Origin: Lacticaseibacillus hulanensis
GTDB taxonomy: Bacteria; Bacillota; Bacilli; Lactobacillales; Lactobacillaceae
Assembly: GCF_004010095.1 (NCBI RefSeq)
Contig: NZ_RRYD01000019.1
Span: forward strand, 1-50,115
Direction: 5' to 3'
DNA length: 50,115 nt
In this document: positions 26,917-36,566 of the stretch, piece by piece
Position numbering within the stretch: the stretch's first letter is position 1
Layout of the letters: each line of letters starts with the position of its first letter
Notes under the pieces: model-generated
What the model was told of the DNA's origin: nothing
What the model saw: only the letters and a program-made list of their open reading frames with translations
The model's database searches: none
Program-made: the position numbers and the translations under genes

Positions 26917-26945
26917 TTGCTATTTTGTGACCAGCTCGCTATAAT
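26917..26945 (+). promoter_or_regulatory. Upstream promoter candidate for the str operon
   Basis: TTGCTA (26917-26922), 17 bases, then a perfect TATAAT (26940-26945), directed at rpsL. It would give a leader of about 335 nt and lies 110 bases before the stronger promoter. Confidence 0.55.
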
Positions 26946-27054
26946 CTTTCCGTGCTCATTTAAAGATTACGCAAGAAAACGGCGCGAACAGCACTAGGAT
27001 TTGCAGTTTTATGAAAATAAACCCATTTGCAATGATTCTTTTGCATAATCCGTG

Positions 27055-27084
27055 TTGACAGTGCGCGCTCAACCCTTGTATACT
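27055..27084 (+). promoter_or_regulatory. str operon promoter (rpsL-rpsG-fusA)
   Basis: TTGACA (27055-27060) and TATACT (27079-27084) are separated by 18 bases. Predicted initiation near 27091 leaves a leader of about 195 nt. Confidence 0.85.
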
Positions 27085-27090
27085 AGCAAA

Positions 27091-27286
27091 GGTGCTTTTT
27101 TCCAGTATATTCGGCTAGTCCGACGCGCTGGTTCATCGTTGCCTCGCGTCGTCAACCTGTTGTTGGCGGCAACTGGCGGGCACCGAACCTAGATGCCGCC
27201 GGGCCGGCAAATTTTTTCGCACAAAAATGAACCGCCTGGATGTGTGGACTTAAAATAGCACATAATTTGAAAGGAGGAACCTTTGA
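27091..27286 (+). promoter_or_regulatory. Structured leader of the str operon
   Basis: The non-coding leader contains GACGCG/CGCGTC (about 27122-27127 with 27144-27149), GGCGGCA (27165-27171) with TGCCGCC (27194-27200), and a six-T run at 27212-27217 after GCCGGC. The T run is 11 bases from the second stem, so it is not a classic terminator. Autogenous S7 or S12 control is possible but not demonstrated. No coding sequence is seen in 26901-27286. Confidence 0.4.
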
Positions 27287-27706
27287 ATGCCAACCATTAA
27301 CCAATTGGTACGCTCAGGTCGTAAGTCTCAGACAACCAAGTCCAACTCTCCTGCGTTGAACTTCGGTTACAACAGTAAGAACAAAGCCCTCACCAACACA
27401 CCAGCTCCTCAGAAGCGCGGTGTTGCTACTCGTGTGGGGACCATGACACCAAAGAAGCCTAACTCCGCTCTGCGGAAGTACGCTCGTGTCCGTCTTTCTA
27501 ACCTGATTGAAGTTACTGCCTACATTCCTGGTATCGGTCACAACCTGCAAGAACACTCTGTTGTTCTTATCCGTGGGGGCCGTGTTAAGGATTTGCCTGG
27601 GGTACGTTATCACATCATCCGTGGTGCGCTTGATACAGCCGGCGTTGACGGCCGTATGCAGAGCCGTTCTAAGTACGGTGCAAAGCGCCCTAAGGCTAAG
27701 AAGTAA
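27287..27706 (+). CDS. rpsL: 30S ribosomal protein S12
   Basis: A 139-residue protein of the decoding centre. The loops [11 protein letters not shown] and [13 protein letters not shown] contain the two lysines whose substitution gives streptomycin resistance; both look wild type. A short basic insertion in the N-terminal third makes it longer than the 124-residue E. coli form. The ATG follows AAAGGAGGAA. First gene of the str operon. Confidence 0.97.
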   Translation: MPTINQLVRSGRKSQTTKSNSPALNFGYNSKNKALTNTPAPQKRGVATRVGTMTPKKPNSALRKYARVRLSNLIEVTAYIPGIGHNLQEHSVVLIRGGRVKDLPGVRYHIIRGALDTAGVDGRMQSRSKYGAKRPKAKK

Positions 27707-27766
27707 TTCGTTTCAACAAAATAAAATTTTCCCCTAGAATGGGGCAATAACTAGGAGGCTATCAGG

Positions 27767-28237
27767 ATGCCACGTAAAGGCAATGTTACAAAGCGAGATG
27801 TCCTGCCTGACCCAATTTACAATTCTAAATTGGTAAGTCGCTTAATCAACCACTTGATGGTTGATGGTAAGCGCGGTAAGGCTTCAACCATTATTTACGA
27901 TGCATTTGACATCATTAAGACCCAAACCGGTAACGACCCAGTCGAAGTTTTCGAGGAAGCTATGAAGAACATCATGCCTGTCCTTGAAGTTAAGGCTCGC
28001 CGTATCGGTGGTTCTAACTACCAGGTTCCTATCGAAGTTCGCCCAGATCGTCGTACGACGCTCGGCCTTCGTTGGTTGACCCAGTACTCCCGTCAGCGCG
28101 GTGAACACACCATGGACGAACGTCTTGCACGTGAAATCATGGATGCTGCCAACAACACGGGTGCTGCAGTTAAGAAGCGTGAAGACACGCACAAGATGGC
28201 AGAAGCAAACCGGGCTTTCGCTCACTATCGTTGGTAA
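27767..28237 (+). CDS. rpsG: 30S ribosomal protein S7
   Basis: A 156-residue protein that nucleates assembly of the 16S rRNA 3' (head) domain and touches the E-site tRNA. Recognised by [16 protein letters not shown], the central [13 protein letters not shown] and the terminal NRAFAHYRW. The ATG follows AGGAGG. Followed by a terminator-like hairpin rather than directly by fusA. Confidence 0.97.
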   Translation: MPRKGNVTKRDVLPDPIYNSKLVSRLINHLMVDGKRGKASTIIYDAFDIIKTQTGNDPVEVFEEAMKNIMPVLEVKARRIGGSNYQVPIEVRPDRRTTLGLRWLTQYSRQRGEHTMDERLAREIMDAANNTGAAVKKREDTHKMAEANRAFAHYRW

Positions 28238-28244
28238 GAAATTG

Positions 28245-28286
28245 GGCTATTATATGCGGGTCATATCGTCATATAGTAGCCTTTTT
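28245..28286 (+). terminator. Terminator-like hairpin between rpsG and fusA
   Basis: GGCTATTATATG (28245-28256) pairs with CATATAGTAGCC (28270-28281): 12 pairs with one G-U, loop of 13, followed by five T residues. It would reduce or uncouple fusA transcription from rpsLG. Confidence 0.75.
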
Positions 28287-28293
28287 CTTCAGT

Positions 28294-28322
28294 TTGAACC
28301 AAAAATTACAATTAACTATTCA
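28294..28322 (+). promoter_or_regulatory. Possible fusA promoter
   Basis: TTGAAC (28294-28299), 17 bases, then TATTCA (28317-28322). The -10 is weak, but the site lies directly after the rpsG-fusA hairpin and ahead of the fusA ribosome binding site. Confidence 0.35.
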
Positions 28323-28351
28323 ATTTAAATTGAGAGGAGCAAATATTTCAC

Positions 28352-30439
28352 ATGGCTAACAAGCGTGAATTCCCACTTGAAAAAACCCGGAACATCGGGA
28401 TCATGGCCCACATTGATGCGGGTAAGACCACGACGACCGAGCGTATCCTGTACTACACGGGTAAGATCCACAAGATTGGTGAAACCCATGATGGTGCTTC
28501 CCAGATGGACTGGATGGCCCAGGAACAGGAACGTGGGATTACCATCACTTCTGCTGCCACTACGGCCGTTTGGAAGGGCCACCGTGTCAACATCATCGAT
28601 ACCCCAGGACACGTTGACTTCACTATCGAAGTTGAACGTTCCCTCCGTGTCCTTGACGGTGCGGTAGCCGTTCTTGATGCCCAGGCCGGTGTTGAACCAC
28701 AGACCGAAAACGTTTGGCGTCAGGCTACTACCTACAGTGTTCCCCGGATTGTTTTCGTTAACAAGATGGACAAAATCGGTGCTGACTTCAAGTTCTCCGT
28801 TAACTCCATCCACGACCGCTTGGGTGCAAACGCCCACGCCGTTCAGCTGCCAATCGGTGCTGAAGACAACTTCGAAGGTATCATTGACCTGCTCACCATG
28901 AAGGCTGACCTTTATGATGAAGACGATCTTGGTACCGAATGGGACACCGTTGAAATTCCAGAAGATTACCGTGCAGAAGCAGAAGCTGCCCGTGCTGAAC
29001 TCGTTGAAGCCGTAGCTGACGTGGACGACGATATCATGGACAAGTACCTTGAAGGCGAAGAAATCTCCGTCGACGAACTCAAGGCTGCTATCCGTAAGGC
29101 AACCATCAACCTGGAATTCTTCCCAGTGTTTGCTGGTTCCGCCTTCAAGAACAAGGGTGTTCAGATGATGCTTGACGGTGTCGTTGACTACCTGCCAAGC
29201 CCACTGGACGTTCGTCCTTACAAGGCAACCAACCCTGACACTGACGAAGAAGTTGAACTCATCGCCGGCGATGACAAGCCATTCGCTGCCCTTGCGTTCA
29301 AGATTGCCACCGACCCATTTGTTGGTCGTCTGACCTTCATCCGTGTTTACACTGGTACCCTTGAATCTGGTTCTTACGTTCAGAACACGACCAAGGGCGT
29401 TCGTGAACGTGTTGGTCGTCTGCTGCAAATGCACAGTAACCACCGTCAGGAAATTCCAGAAGTATTCTCCGGGGATATTGCTGCCGTTATCGGTTTGAAG
29501 AACACCACCACTGGTGACTCCCTGACCGATAAGGACCACCCTCTGGTACTTGAATCTATGGAAATCCCAGAACCAGTTATCCAGGTTTCCGTTGAACCTA
29601 AGTCTAAGGAAGACCGGGACAAGCTCGACGTTGCTATCCAGAAGCTCGCCGAAGAAGACCCAACTTTCCGTGCTGAAACCAACCCTGAAACGGGTGAAAC
29701 CTTGATCGCCGGGATGGGTGAACTTCACCTTGACATCATGGTTGACCGTATGCGTCGTGAATTCAACGTTGACGCGCAGATCGGTGCCCCTCAGGTTGCT
29801 TACCGTGAAACCTTCACCAAGACTGCTAGCGCACAAGGTAAGTTTGTTCGCCAGTCTGGTGGTAAAGGTCAATATGGTGACGTTTGGGTTGAATTTACCC
29901 CTAACGAAGAAGGTAAGGGCTTCGAATTCGAAGACGCTATCGTCGGTGGTGTTGTTCCTCGTGAATACATCCCATCCGTTGAACAGGGTCTGAAGGAATC
30001 GATGGCTAACGGTGTTCTTGCCGGTTACCCTCTGATTGACGTTAAGGCTAAGCTCTACGATGGTAGCTACCACGAAGTCGACTCCTCTGAAGCCGCATTT
30101 AAGGTTGCTGCATCCATGGCACTTAAGAACGCTGCTAAGGCTGCTGGTGCCGTGATCCTTGAACCTATCATGAAGGTTGAAGTTGTTGCTCCTGAAGAAA
30201 ACTTTGGGGACATCATGGGTCAGGTTACCGCACGTCGCGGACGCGTTGAAGGTATGGAAGCTCGTGGGAACGCCCAGGTTGTTAACGCCATGGTCCCACT
30301 TGCCGAAATGTTCGGTTACGCTACTACACTTCGTTCTGCTACTCAGGGCCGTGGTACTTTCACCATGACCTTTGACCACTACGAAGCTGTGCCTAAGTCC
30401 ATTCAAGAAGAAATCATCAAGAAGAACGGCGGCCAGTAA
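28352..30439 (+). CDS. fusA: Elongation factor G
   Basis: A 695-residue translocation GTPase. G1 is [14 protein letters not shown]3 DTPGHVDF and G4 NKMDK. Domain II starts near residue 290; domains III to V include [12 protein letters not shown] and the C-terminal [13 protein letters not shown] block. The ATG follows AGAGGAG at a rather long distance of about 12 bases. It matches the main housekeeping EF-G, not the ribosome-protection or EF-G2 types. Third gene of the str operon; tuf is not adjacent. Confidence 0.97.
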   Translation: MANKREFPLEKTRNIGIMAHIDAGKTTTTERILYYTGKIHKIGETHDGASQMDWMAQEQERGITITSAATTAVWKGHRVNIIDTPGHVDFTIEVERSLRVLDGAVAVLDAQAGVEPQTENVWRQATTYSVPRIVFVNKMDKIGADFKFSVNSIHDRLGANAHAVQLPIGAEDNFEGIIDLLTMKADLYDEDDLGTEWDTVEIPEDYRAEAEAARAELVEAVADVDDDIMDKYLEGEEISVDELKAAIRKATINLEFFPVFAGSAFKNKGVQMMLDGVVDYLPSPLDVRPYKATNPDTDEEVELIAGDDKPFAALAFKIATDPFVGRLTFIRVYTGTLESGSYVQNTTKGVRERVGRLLQMHSNHRQEIPEVFSGDIAAVIGLKNTTTGDSLTDKDHPLVLESMEIPEPVIQVSVEPKSKEDRDKLDVAIQKLAEEDPTFRAETNPETGETLIAGMGELHLDIMVDRMRREFNVDAQIGAPQVAYRETFTKTASAQGKFVRQSGGKGQYGDVWVEFTPNEEGKGFEFEDAIVGGVVPREYIPSVEQGLKESMANGVLAGYPLIDVKAKLYDGSYHEVDSSEAAFKVAASMALKNAAKAAGAVILEPIMKVEVVAPEENFGDIMGQVTARRGRVEGMEARGNAQVVNAMVPLAEMFGYATTLRSATQGRGTFTMTFDHYEAVPKSIQEEIIKKNGGQ

Positions 30440-30440
30440 T

Positions 30441-30496
30441 ACAAAAACGGCCCGCTCTGCAAACACGATTGTGCTTGCGGGGCGGGCCGTTTTTTG
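30441..30496. terminator. Bidirectional terminator between fusA and the minus-strand genes
   Basis: AAAAACGGCCCGC pairs with GCGGGCCGTTTTTT around a 23-base loop. A-rich and T-rich flanks on both sides allow it to work for fusA on the plus strand and for the gene at 30531-30896 on the minus strand. Confidence 0.9.
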
Positions 30497-30530
30497 TACT
30501 TGGTGGAGCAGCGCACATTGCCGTAATCGG

Positions 30531-30896
30531 TTAGTGCCGCTTACGTGCACCGCTTTGCTTGATAACCTCGCTGAATGCCAGTGCGTTCTTCTTGCTGATG
30601 TAGTACGTCCGGTTCCCAGTTTCGGTCCGGGCGAGGGGCGCCTTGCCGGTGTAGTTCAGCAGCTCGTTTAGGTCAGCGGCGTTCAGGTTTTTATCATCAG
30701 CTAGCGCCCACATCTGATCGAGTGCCGCGTTAACCTGCTTCTCATACTGGGTGAGGTAATACATCACGACTAGGTACAGCGCAAGGATGAGGATGGCGAG
30801 CCACCACCATGGCGAAATCATCGCGCTAATGACGATGGCAATAAGTGTCACGGCATTGAAGATGTTAATTAGATTGTGTGCAAGTTGAACACGCAT
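30531..30896 (-). CDS. Two-helix membrane protein of unknown function, paralogue 1
   Basis: A 121-residue protein that I do not recognise. Residues about 10-48 form two hydrophobic helices (VTLIAIVISAMI, then WWWLAILILALYLVVMYYL). A charged cytosolic-type domain follows, starting LDQMWALADD at residue 59 and including TGNRTYYISKKN. This part is about 40% identical to the neighbour at 31022-31408, so the two are tandem duplicates. The ATG follows GGAGGT. Its C-terminus is basic (ARKRH). The role is unknown. Confidence 0.7.
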   Translation of the reverse strand: MRVQLAHNLINIFNAVTLIAIVISAMISPWWWLAILILALYLVVMYYLTQYEKQVNAALDQMWALADDKNLNAADLNELLNYTGKAPLARTETGNRTYYISKKNALAFSEVIKQSGARKRH

Positions 30897-30949
30897 GTAA
30901 TGACCTCCATTTATGTATTTTGATTCCAGTATACACTAGTTGTAGACGC

Positions 30950-30993
30950 AAAAAGGGGACAAAAGAAGCGCGCGTCACGCTCAACTTTTGTCC
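30950..30993 (-). terminator. Intrinsic terminator between the two paralogues
   Basis: On the minus strand GGACAAAAG pairs with CTTTTGTCC (9 bp, perfect) and is followed by CC and a run of T residues. It ends the transcript of the gene at 31022-31408, implying that the downstream paralogue has its own promoter; a TATACT -10 candidate lies near 30927-30932 without a clear -35. Confidence 0.75.
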
Positions 30994-31021
30994 TCTCTTC
31001 AGACAGGTTAACTTAATGTAG

Positions 31022-31408
31022 TTACCGTAAATCGTCGTGGCCTTGCTGAAGCTGGTGTGCCTCTAGGTCATCCAGTACTTTGACAATCCGGCGAATATCG
31101 GTATTGCTGATGAAGTATTTGCGATTTTCCGGCCGGGTCATCGCTAGGTCGATGCTGCCCTGATACTTGGTGGCTGCACTCAAATCCGTCGCGGAAAGTC
31201 CGAGCGCATCGGCCCGTGCCCACATCTGGTCAAGCAACCGGCTCTTTTGTTTCATCGAGTAGGTGCCACCAAATGAGAGCACAATGACCAGCAGGATGGC
31301 GTTAATAGCGGAGTGCCGAACGCCGATGATGGTCATGGCAAACACGTAGATGAAAAAGAGCACCACGTTAAAGGTCCAACTGAGAATCTGTGCTTTGCGA
31401 ACTGACAT
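31022..31408 (-). CDS. Two-helix membrane protein of unknown function, paralogue 2
   Basis: A 128-residue protein with two hydrophobic helices in residues about 8-48 and a soluble C-terminal region starting LDQMWARADALGL, again at residue 59. Shared positions with paralogue 1 include LDQMWAxAD, xDL, NRxYxIS and the spacing between them. The ATG follows AAGGAAGG. No catalytic or metal-binding pattern is apparent. The conserved soluble region could bind a partner; no function can be assigned. Confidence 0.7.
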   Translation of the reverse strand: MSVRKAQILSWTFNVVLFFIYVFAMTIIGVRHSAINAILLVIVLSFGGTYSMKQKSRLLDQMWARADALGLSATDLSAATKYQGSIDLAMTRPENRKYFISNTDIRRIVKVLDDLEAHQLQQGHDDLR

Positions 31409-31478
31409 TGGTATTACCTTCCTTAATAGGCAAATTATACTCCACTAAGAGCGTTCGAGGCACGGGCAATATAATCCG

Positions 31479-32036
31479 CTACTTGCCGGACACCACCGTG
31501 GCCCCGAGCGTGTTCTTGAAGTGATCCAGTGACCATTTGGCACCATCTGGATTGAAGGTAGCACAGGCATCGGCGTGGATTGTGATGTCGTAACCTAGGT
31601 TGTACGCGTCAATGGCAGTGTGCAGGACACAGATGTCGGTGCAAACGCCAACGATGTGCACGGAAGTAATGCGGCGCTCACGGAGCCACTGATCTAATGG
31701 TGTGCCGGCGAAACTGGAGTAGCGGCGCTTGGGGAAAGCAAAAACGTTGCTGTCGTCATCGTGTGCTGCGTACCATTTTGCAAGCTGACCGTAATAGAGC
31801 CGGCCCCAGGTGTTTTCCTGATTGTGGGGCGGGAAGAGCTTGGTCTCTGGGTGGTAGGGGTCACCGGCAACGTGGATATCGGTTGGCAGGAAGACAAAGT
31901 CACCGCGGGCGGCGAACTCGGTTGCCAGCTCCGTGATGCGGGTGTCGACTTCTTGCGCGGGTTTTCCGGCCGTTAGTGCGCCTTTATCCGCGACAAAATC
32001 GTTCGTATAGTCTACAATAATCAATGCTTCAGCCAT
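31479..32036 (-). CDS. pncA: Nicotinamidase (isochorismatase family)
   Basis: A 185-residue enzyme that hydrolyses nicotinamide to nicotinate for NAD salvage. The catalytic triad is visible as the Asp in IIVDYTNDFV, the Lys in FPKRRYSSF and the Cys in GVCTDICVLHTA. The metal site is in TDIHVAGDPYHPET (Asp and two His). An upstream in-frame start gives 25 extra residues, but AAAGGAGC before the ATG at 32036 and the family N-terminus support the shorter form. It is divergent from the S10 operon. The minus-strand promoter is not clear. Confidence 0.9.
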   Translation of the reverse strand: MAEALIIVDYTNDFVADKGALTAGKPAQEVDTRITELATEFAARGDFVFLPTDIHVAGDPYHPETKLFPPHNQENTWGRLYYGQLAKWYAAHDDDSNVFAFPKRRYSSFAGTPLDQWLRERRITSVHIVGVCTDICVLHTAIDAYNLGYDITIHADACATFNPDGAKWSLDHFKNTLGATVVSGK

Positions 32037-32217
32037 AATTTGAGCTCCTTTGGCGACTTGCCATTTTATATAGAAGAAACGTAGCAGCTTTCCGTTCAGT
32101 AAAACTAACATGTCGGCGAAAACTGTGTTATTTTTCCTATATCATACCTGTCTTGACAGATAAAATAAAGGCGGAATCGTTTTCGTGAAAGTGAAAATGG
32201 AAGCTAAATAAAAAAAT

Positions 32218-32246
32218 TTGCACTTTAAGAAAAAAGTCTGCATAAA
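32218..32246 (+). promoter_or_regulatory. Weak upstream promoter candidate for the S10 operon
   Basis: TTGCAC (32218-32223), 17 bases, then CATAAA (32241-32246). Both hexamers are moderate matches. Confidence 0.3.
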
Positions 32247-32250
32247 GCCC

Positions 32251-32279
32251 TTGTTATCGGCTTTTTTCTGCTGTATACT
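32251..32279 (+). promoter_or_regulatory. S10-spc-alpha operon promoter
   Basis: TTGTTA (32251-32256), 17 bases, then TATACT (32274-32279). The -35 lies in the loop of a 6-bp inverted repeat (AAAGCC/GGCTTT). It is the only good promoter before rpsJ and may serve the ribosomal genes as far as adk. Confidence 0.8.
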
Positions 32280-32285
32280 ACTACA

Positions 32286-32448
32286 AGTGCTGATTACCAA
32301 GGGGCGCATTGCGCACCTTGATGCTTTGGCGCAGAGTAGCGTGGATGTGAGAGGTTGCGACACGCCCGGCCGCTTTGCCATGGCGGCGTGTTGGTAATTT
32401 TCACGGAGCTAGTCTACTAGTTCATAATAGACGAAGGAGGATACACAA
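32286..32448 (+). promoter_or_regulatory. S10 operon leader
   Basis: A 163-base untranslated leader, with a 7-bp stem ACACGCC (32360-32366) and GGCGTGT (32385-32391) as its clearest structure. An L4-type autoregulatory leader is known in enterobacteria; whether this one works similarly cannot be told from sequence. The rest of 32037-32250 holds no gene that I can support; it contains a short palindrome CTGTCTTGACAG at 32148-32159. Confidence 0.4.
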
Positions 32449-32757
32449 TTGGCAAAACAAAAGATTCGCATCCGGCTTAAGGCATACGAACACCGGATTC
32501 TTGATCAGTCTGCAGAAAAGATTGTCGAAACTGCTAAGCGCACTGGCGCCGCAGTTTCCGGCCCAATCCCTCTGCCAACCGAACGGACCCTGTACACGGT
32601 GCTACGTTCACCCCACAAGTACAAGGATTCTCGGGAACAGTTCGAAATGCGCACACACAAGCGCTTGATCGACATCGTTAACCCTACGCCAAAGACGGTT
32701 GATGCTCTTATGAAGCTCGACCTGCCAAGCGGCGTGGACATTGAGATCAAACTTTAA
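32449..32757 (+). CDS. rpsJ: 30S ribosomal protein S10
   Basis: A 102-residue protein of the 30S head, also known as the NusE antitermination partner. Recognised by [20 protein letters not shown] and [17 protein letters not shown]. The start is TTG, 8-10 bases after GAAGGAGG. First gene of the S10 operon. Confidence 0.97.
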   Translation: MAKQKIRIRLKAYEHRILDQSAEKIVETAKRTGAAVSGPIPLPTERTLYTVLRSPHKYKDSREQFEMRTHKRLIDIVNPTPKTVDALMKLDLPSGVDIEIKL

Positions 32758-32782
32758 TCTATAGGAAATTGGAGGTGTACCC

Positions 32783-33418
32783 ATGTCTCGTAAAGGAATC
32801 TTAGGTAAAAAGGTCGGCATGACCCAGGTCTTTACCGCAAACGGCGAGCTCGTTCCAGTTACTGTCATTGACGTAACTCCTAACGTTGTTCTCCAGGTTA
32901 AGACCAATGAAACTGATGGCTACGAAGCCGTTCAGCTCGGGTTTGGCGACAAGCGTGAAGTTCTGACCAACAAGCCTGCCCAAGGGCACGCAAAGAAGGC
33001 GAACACCACCCCTAAGCGCTTCATTAAGGAACTCCGTGATGTAGCGCTTAGCGAATACGAAGTCGGTTCTGAAGTTAAGGCCGACACTTTCGCTGCTGGT
33101 GACATCGTGGATGTTACTGGGACAACGAAGGGTCACGGTTACCAGGGTAACATTAAGAAGGACGGCCAGTCCCGTGGACCTATGGCTCACGGTTCTCGTT
33201 ACCACCGTCGTCCTGGTTCCCTCGGTGCAATTATTAACAAGGTGTTCAAGGGCAAGAAGCTCCCAGGTCGGATGGGTAACAAGACTGTTACCATGCAAAA
33301 CCTCGAAGTTGTCTCCGCTGACCTCGAACACAACGTATTGCTCATTAAGGGTAACGTCCCTGGGGCAAACAAGTCTTTTGTTACCGTTCGGACCGCTGTT
33401 AAAGCGGCCAACAAATAA
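32783..33418 (+). CDS. rplC: 50S ribosomal protein L3
   Basis: A 211-residue early-assembly protein that reaches the peptidyl transferase centre. Its conserved loop [18 protein letters not shown] and [12 protein letters not shown] are intact. The ATG follows GGAGGTG. Length is typical. Confidence 0.97.
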   Translation: MSRKGILGKKVGMTQVFTANGELVPVTVIDVTPNVVLQVKTNETDGYEAVQLGFGDKREVLTNKPAQGHAKKANTTPKRFIKELRDVALSEYEVGSEVKADTFAAGDIVDVTGTTKGHGYQGNIKKDGQSRGPMAHGSRYHRRPGSLGAIINKVFKGKKLPGRMGNKTVTMQNLEVVSADLEHNVLLIKGNVPGANKSFVTVRTAVKAANK

Positions 33419-33441
33419 TTACGAAGGGAGGACATTAACAG

Positions 33442-34065
33442 ATGGCTAACGTTACTTTGTACAAGCAAGATGGCTCTGAAAACGGCACAGTTGAATTAAA
33501 CGATGCAATTTTCGCTATCGAACCAAACGAGAACGTCGTATTTGATGCAATTCTGATGCAGCGTGCTTCTCTTCGTCAGGGTACCAGCAAGGTTAAGAAC
33601 CGTCACGAAGTTTCTGGTGGTGGCCGCAAGCCATGGCGTCAGAAGGGTACTGGTCGTGCACGTCAGGGTTCTATCCGTTCCCCACAATGGCGTGGCGGTG
33701 GTATCGTCTTCGGACCTCACCCACGCAGCTACAGCTACAAGCTTCCTAAGAAGGTTCGCCGCTTGGCTCTCAAGTCCGTTCTTTCCGAAAAGGTTGCTGA
33801 AAGCGCACTGGTTGCAGTTGACGCATTTAGCTTCGACGCTCCTAAGACCAAGGACTTTGCTAAGTCCCTTAAGAGCTTGAACGCGGAAGGTAAGACATTG
33901 GTTGTTCTTGAAGCCGGCAACGACAACGCTGCTTTGGCTGCACGCAACCTGCCAAACGTTAAGGTAGTTGACGCAGAAGGGATTAACGTCCTGGACATCG
34001 TTAACGCAAAGAAGCTGGTTGTAACCCAAGCAGCTCTCCAAAAGATTGAGGAGGTGTTCGCATAA
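33442..34065 (+). CDS. rplD: 50S ribosomal protein L4
   Basis: A 207-residue protein lining the nascent peptide exit tunnel, where macrolide resistance mutations occur. The tunnel loop reads [19 protein letters not shown] and looks wild type. Its stop overlaps the rplW start by one base (TAATG), so the two are translationally coupled. Confidence 0.97.
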   Translation: MANVTLYKQDGSENGTVELNDAIFAIEPNENVVFDAILMQRASLRQGTSKVKNRHEVSGGGRKPWRQKGTGRARQGSIRSPQWRGGGIVFGPHPRSYSYKLPKKVRRLALKSVLSEKVAESALVAVDAFSFDAPKTKDFAKSLKSLNAEGKTLVVLEAGNDNAALAARNLPNVKVVDAEGINVLDIVNAKKLVVTQAALQKIEEVFA

Positions 34066-34349
34066 TGGATGCACGCGACGTAATTCTTCGCCCAATCATT
34101 ACCGAACAATCTACCGCTGAAATGGACAACCGCAAGTACACCTTTGAAGTTGCTCTTCACGCAGAAAAGACGGCCGTTCGCCGTGCTGTAGAAGACATCT
34201 TCGGTGTTAACGTCAAGAGCGTAAACATTGCGAATATTCGCGGTAAGAAGAAGCGCCAGGGTCGCTACGAAGGTATGACGCGCCGTCGTCGTAAGGCCGT
34301 AGTTACTCTGACTAAGGATTCTAAAGAAATCAAGATCTTTGAAGACTAG
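34065..34349 (+). CDS. rplW: 50S ribosomal protein L23
   Basis: A 94-residue protein at the tunnel exit, forming the docking site for SRP and trigger factor. Recognised by [15 protein letters not shown] and [18 protein letters not shown]. It starts within the rplD stop codon. Confidence 0.97.
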   Translation: MDARDVILRPIITEQSTAEMDNRKYTFEVALHAEKTAVRRAVEDIFGVNVKSVNIANIRGKKKRQGRYEGMTRRRRKAVVTLTKDSKEIKIFED

Positions 34350-34380
34350 TTCTTTAAATTCTAAATAGGAGGTAAAAATC

Positions 34381-35214
34381 GTGGCGATTATTAAGTACAA
34401 ACCAACCAGCAACGGTCGCCGGAACATGTCCGGTTCCGACTTTGCTGAAATCACCAAGAAGGCGCCTGAAAAGGCCCTGCTCGAAAGCCAGAGTCACACT
34501 GCCGGCCGTAACGCCCATGGGCACATTACGGTTCGTCACCGTGGCGGTGGTCACAAACAGTTCTACCGTGTGATTGATTTCAAGCGCATGAAGGATGACG
34601 CAACTGCTAAGGTTACGGCCATCGAATACGATCCAAACCGTACAGCGAACATTGCTTTGCTTACTTACGAAGATGGGGTTAAGACCTACATCCTCGCACC
34701 TAAGGGTCTCAAGGTAGGGGACAAGGTTGTTTCTGGTCCTGATTCAGATATCAAGCCTGGTAACGCATTGCCACTTGCAGACATCCCTGATGGTACCACG
34801 ATCCACAACATCGAATTGAAGCCTGGTAAGGGTGGCCAGTTGGCACGTTCCGCTGGTGCATCTGCACAGCTGCTTGGTCACGACGGCAAGTACGTTACCG
34901 TTCGTCTTTCCTCCGGTGAAGTCCGGATGGTCCTTGCAGTTAACCGCGCAACCATCGGTGAAGTTGGTAACGCTGAACACGCACTTATCAACATTGGTAA
35001 GGCTGGTCGCAAGCGTTGGCTCGGATTCCGTCCTACCGTTCGTGGTTCTGTAATGAACCCTAACGATCACCCTCATGGTGGTGGTGAAGGTAAGGCTCCT
35101 ATCGGTCGTCCAAGTCCACTCTCCCCATGGGGTAAGAAGACGCTTGGTAAGAAGACGCGCGATACTAAGGCTAAGTCCGAGAAGTTCATCGTTCGTCACC
35201 GTAAGCACAAATAA
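34381..35214 (+). CDS. rplB: 50S ribosomal protein L2
   Basis: A 277-residue protein needed for subunit association and the peptidyl transferase centre. The conserved [17 protein letters not shown], with the functionally important His, and [13 protein letters not shown] at the C-terminus are present. GTG start after AGGAGG. Confidence 0.97.
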   Translation: MAIIKYKPTSNGRRNMSGSDFAEITKKAPEKALLESQSHTAGRNAHGHITVRHRGGGHKQFYRVIDFKRMKDDATAKVTAIEYDPNRTANIALLTYEDGVKTYILAPKGLKVGDKVVSGPDSDIKPGNALPLADIPDGTTIHNIELKPGKGGQLARSAGASAQLLGHDGKYVTVRLSSGEVRMVLAVNRATIGEVGNAEHALINIGKAGRKRWLGFRPTVRGSVMNPNDHPHGGGEGKAPIGRPSPLSPWGKKTLGKKTRDTKAKSEKFIVRHRKHK

Positions 35215-35244
35215 ACCACTAACCATAGTTAAGGAGGTCACACA

Positions 35245-35526
35245 ATGGGTCGCAGTCTTAAAAAAGGACCTTTTGCCGACGCTTCACTTCTCAAGAAGAT
35301 TGATGCGCAGGCAGATAACGACAAGAAGACCGTCATCAAGACATGGTCACGTCGTTCAACCATTTTCCCTAGTTTCATCGGCTACACCATCGCAGTATAC
35401 GATGGCCGTAAGCACGTCCCAGTTTTCGTTTCCGAAGACATGGTTGGCCACAAGCTGGGCGAATTCGTTCCAACTCGTACCTTCCGCGGGCACATCGTTG
35501 CCGATAAGAAAACTGCTAAGCGCTAG
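35245..35526 (+). CDS. rpsS: 30S ribosomal protein S19
   Basis: A 93-residue head protein that contacts S13 and the A-site finger. Starts [12 protein letters not shown], and includes [20 protein letters not shown]. The ATG follows AAGGAGG. Confidence 0.97.
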   Translation: MGRSLKKGPFADASLLKKIDAQADNDKKTVIKTWSRRSTIFPSFIGYTIAVYDGRKHVPVFVSEDMVGHKLGEFVPTRTFRGHIVADKKTAKR

Positions 35527-35543
35527 AAAGGAGCAATCAACAC

Positions 35544-35897
35544 ATGACTGAAACAATTACGTCTGCAACCGCTACGGCGAAGACGGTGCGGATTGCTGCT
35601 CGCAAAGTGCGCCTAGCAATCGACTTGATTCGTGGCCGGGGCGTTGATGAAGCCCTCGCCATTCTGGAATTCACCCCACGTGGTGCTTCACCAGAAATCG
35701 CAAAGGTATTGAAGAGTGCTATTGCTAACGCAGAACACAACTTCGACCTCGACAAGCAGAACCTGTACGTTAAGGAAGCTTTCGTTAACGAAGGCCCTAC
35801 CCTCAAGCGGTTCCGTCCCCGTGCTAAGGGTTCTGCATCACCAATTAACAAGCGTACCAGTCACATCACAGTGACTGTTGCCGAAAAAGAAGCATAA
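35544..35897 (+). CDS. rplV: 50S ribosomal protein L22
   Basis: A 117-residue tunnel protein. The core [14 protein letters not shown] and the hairpin region [18 protein letters not shown] are recognisable and resemble macrolide-sensitive sequence. The ATG follows AAAGGAG, and it ends 12 bases before rpsC. Confidence 0.96.
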   Translation: MTETITSATATAKTVRIAARKVRLAIDLIRGRGVDEALAILEFTPRGASPEIAKVLKSAIANAEHNFDLDKQNLYVKEAFVNEGPTLKRFRPRAKGSASPINKRTSHITVTVAEKEA

Positions 35898-35909
35898 GGA
35901 GGGATACAC

Positions 35910-36563
35910 GTGGGTCACAAGATTAATCCAAATGGGTTCCGTGTGGGTGTCATCCGTGATTGGGAAGCTAAGTGGTATGCCGAAAAGGATTTCGCTACCT
36001 TCCTTCACGAAGACCTCAAGATCCGGAGCTTCATTAACAAAAAGCTTGCTGATGCGTCCGTTTCTACTATTGAAATCGAACGTGCCGCAAACAAAGTGAA
36101 TGTTTCCATCCACACCGCAAAGCCAGGTATGGTTATTGGTAAGGGTGGTTCCGAAGTTGAAGCACTGCGCAAGCAGATCAACGCTTTGACCGGCAAGAAC
36201 ATTCACATCAACATTGTCGAAATTAAGAAACCAGATCTCGATGCCAAGCTTGTCGGTGAAAACATCGCTAGCCAGCTTGAACAGCGGATCGCTTTCCGTC
36301 GCGCAATGAAGCAGACCATGCAGCGTACCATGCGTGCAGGTGCCAAGGGTATCAAGACCCAGGTTTCCGGCCGTTTGAACGGTGCTGACATTTCCCGTCG
36401 CGAACACTACGCCGAAGGAACTGTTCCTCTGCACACTCTGCGTGCGGATATTGACTATTCTTGGCAGGAAGCTAAGACCACTTACGGCCAGCTGGGTGTA
36501 AAGACCTGGATCTACCGTGGTGAAATTCTTCCTGAAAAGAAATCTGCGAAGGGAGCGAAGTAA
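35910..36563 (+). CDS. rpsC: 30S ribosomal protein S3
   Basis: A 217-residue protein at the mRNA entry site. The KH domain shows [16 protein letters not shown], and the C-terminal domain has [23 protein letters not shown] start after AAGGAGGG; family N-terminus [12 protein letters not shown]. Confidence 0.97.
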   Translation: MGHKINPNGFRVGVIRDWEAKWYAEKDFATFLHEDLKIRSFINKKLADASVSTIEIERAANKVNVSIHTAKPGMVIGKGGSEVEALRKQINALTGKNIHINIVEIKKPDLDAKLVGENIASQLEQRIAFRRAMKQTMQRTMRAGAKGIKTQVSGRLNGADISRREHYAEGTVPLHTLRADIDYSWQEAKTTYGQLGVKTWIYRGEILPEKKSAKGAK

Positions 36564-36566
36564 CCG

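Noticed and set aside
27054..27073. Inverted repeat GTTGA/TCAAC around the str operon -35 box
   Set aside because: Only five base pairs; it resembles the rpoB arrangement but is too short to be meaningful alone.
28325..30550. Long minus-strand open frame (741 codons) over fusA
   Set aside because: Complete overlap with fusA, low-complexity His/Val/Phe-rich translation and no start signal; a shadow of the fusA codon pattern.
32244..32267. Terminator-like AAAGCC/GGCTTTTTT at the S10 promoter
   Set aside because: No plus-strand gene lies upstream and it overlaps the promoter itself; probably chance, or a DNA-level feature.
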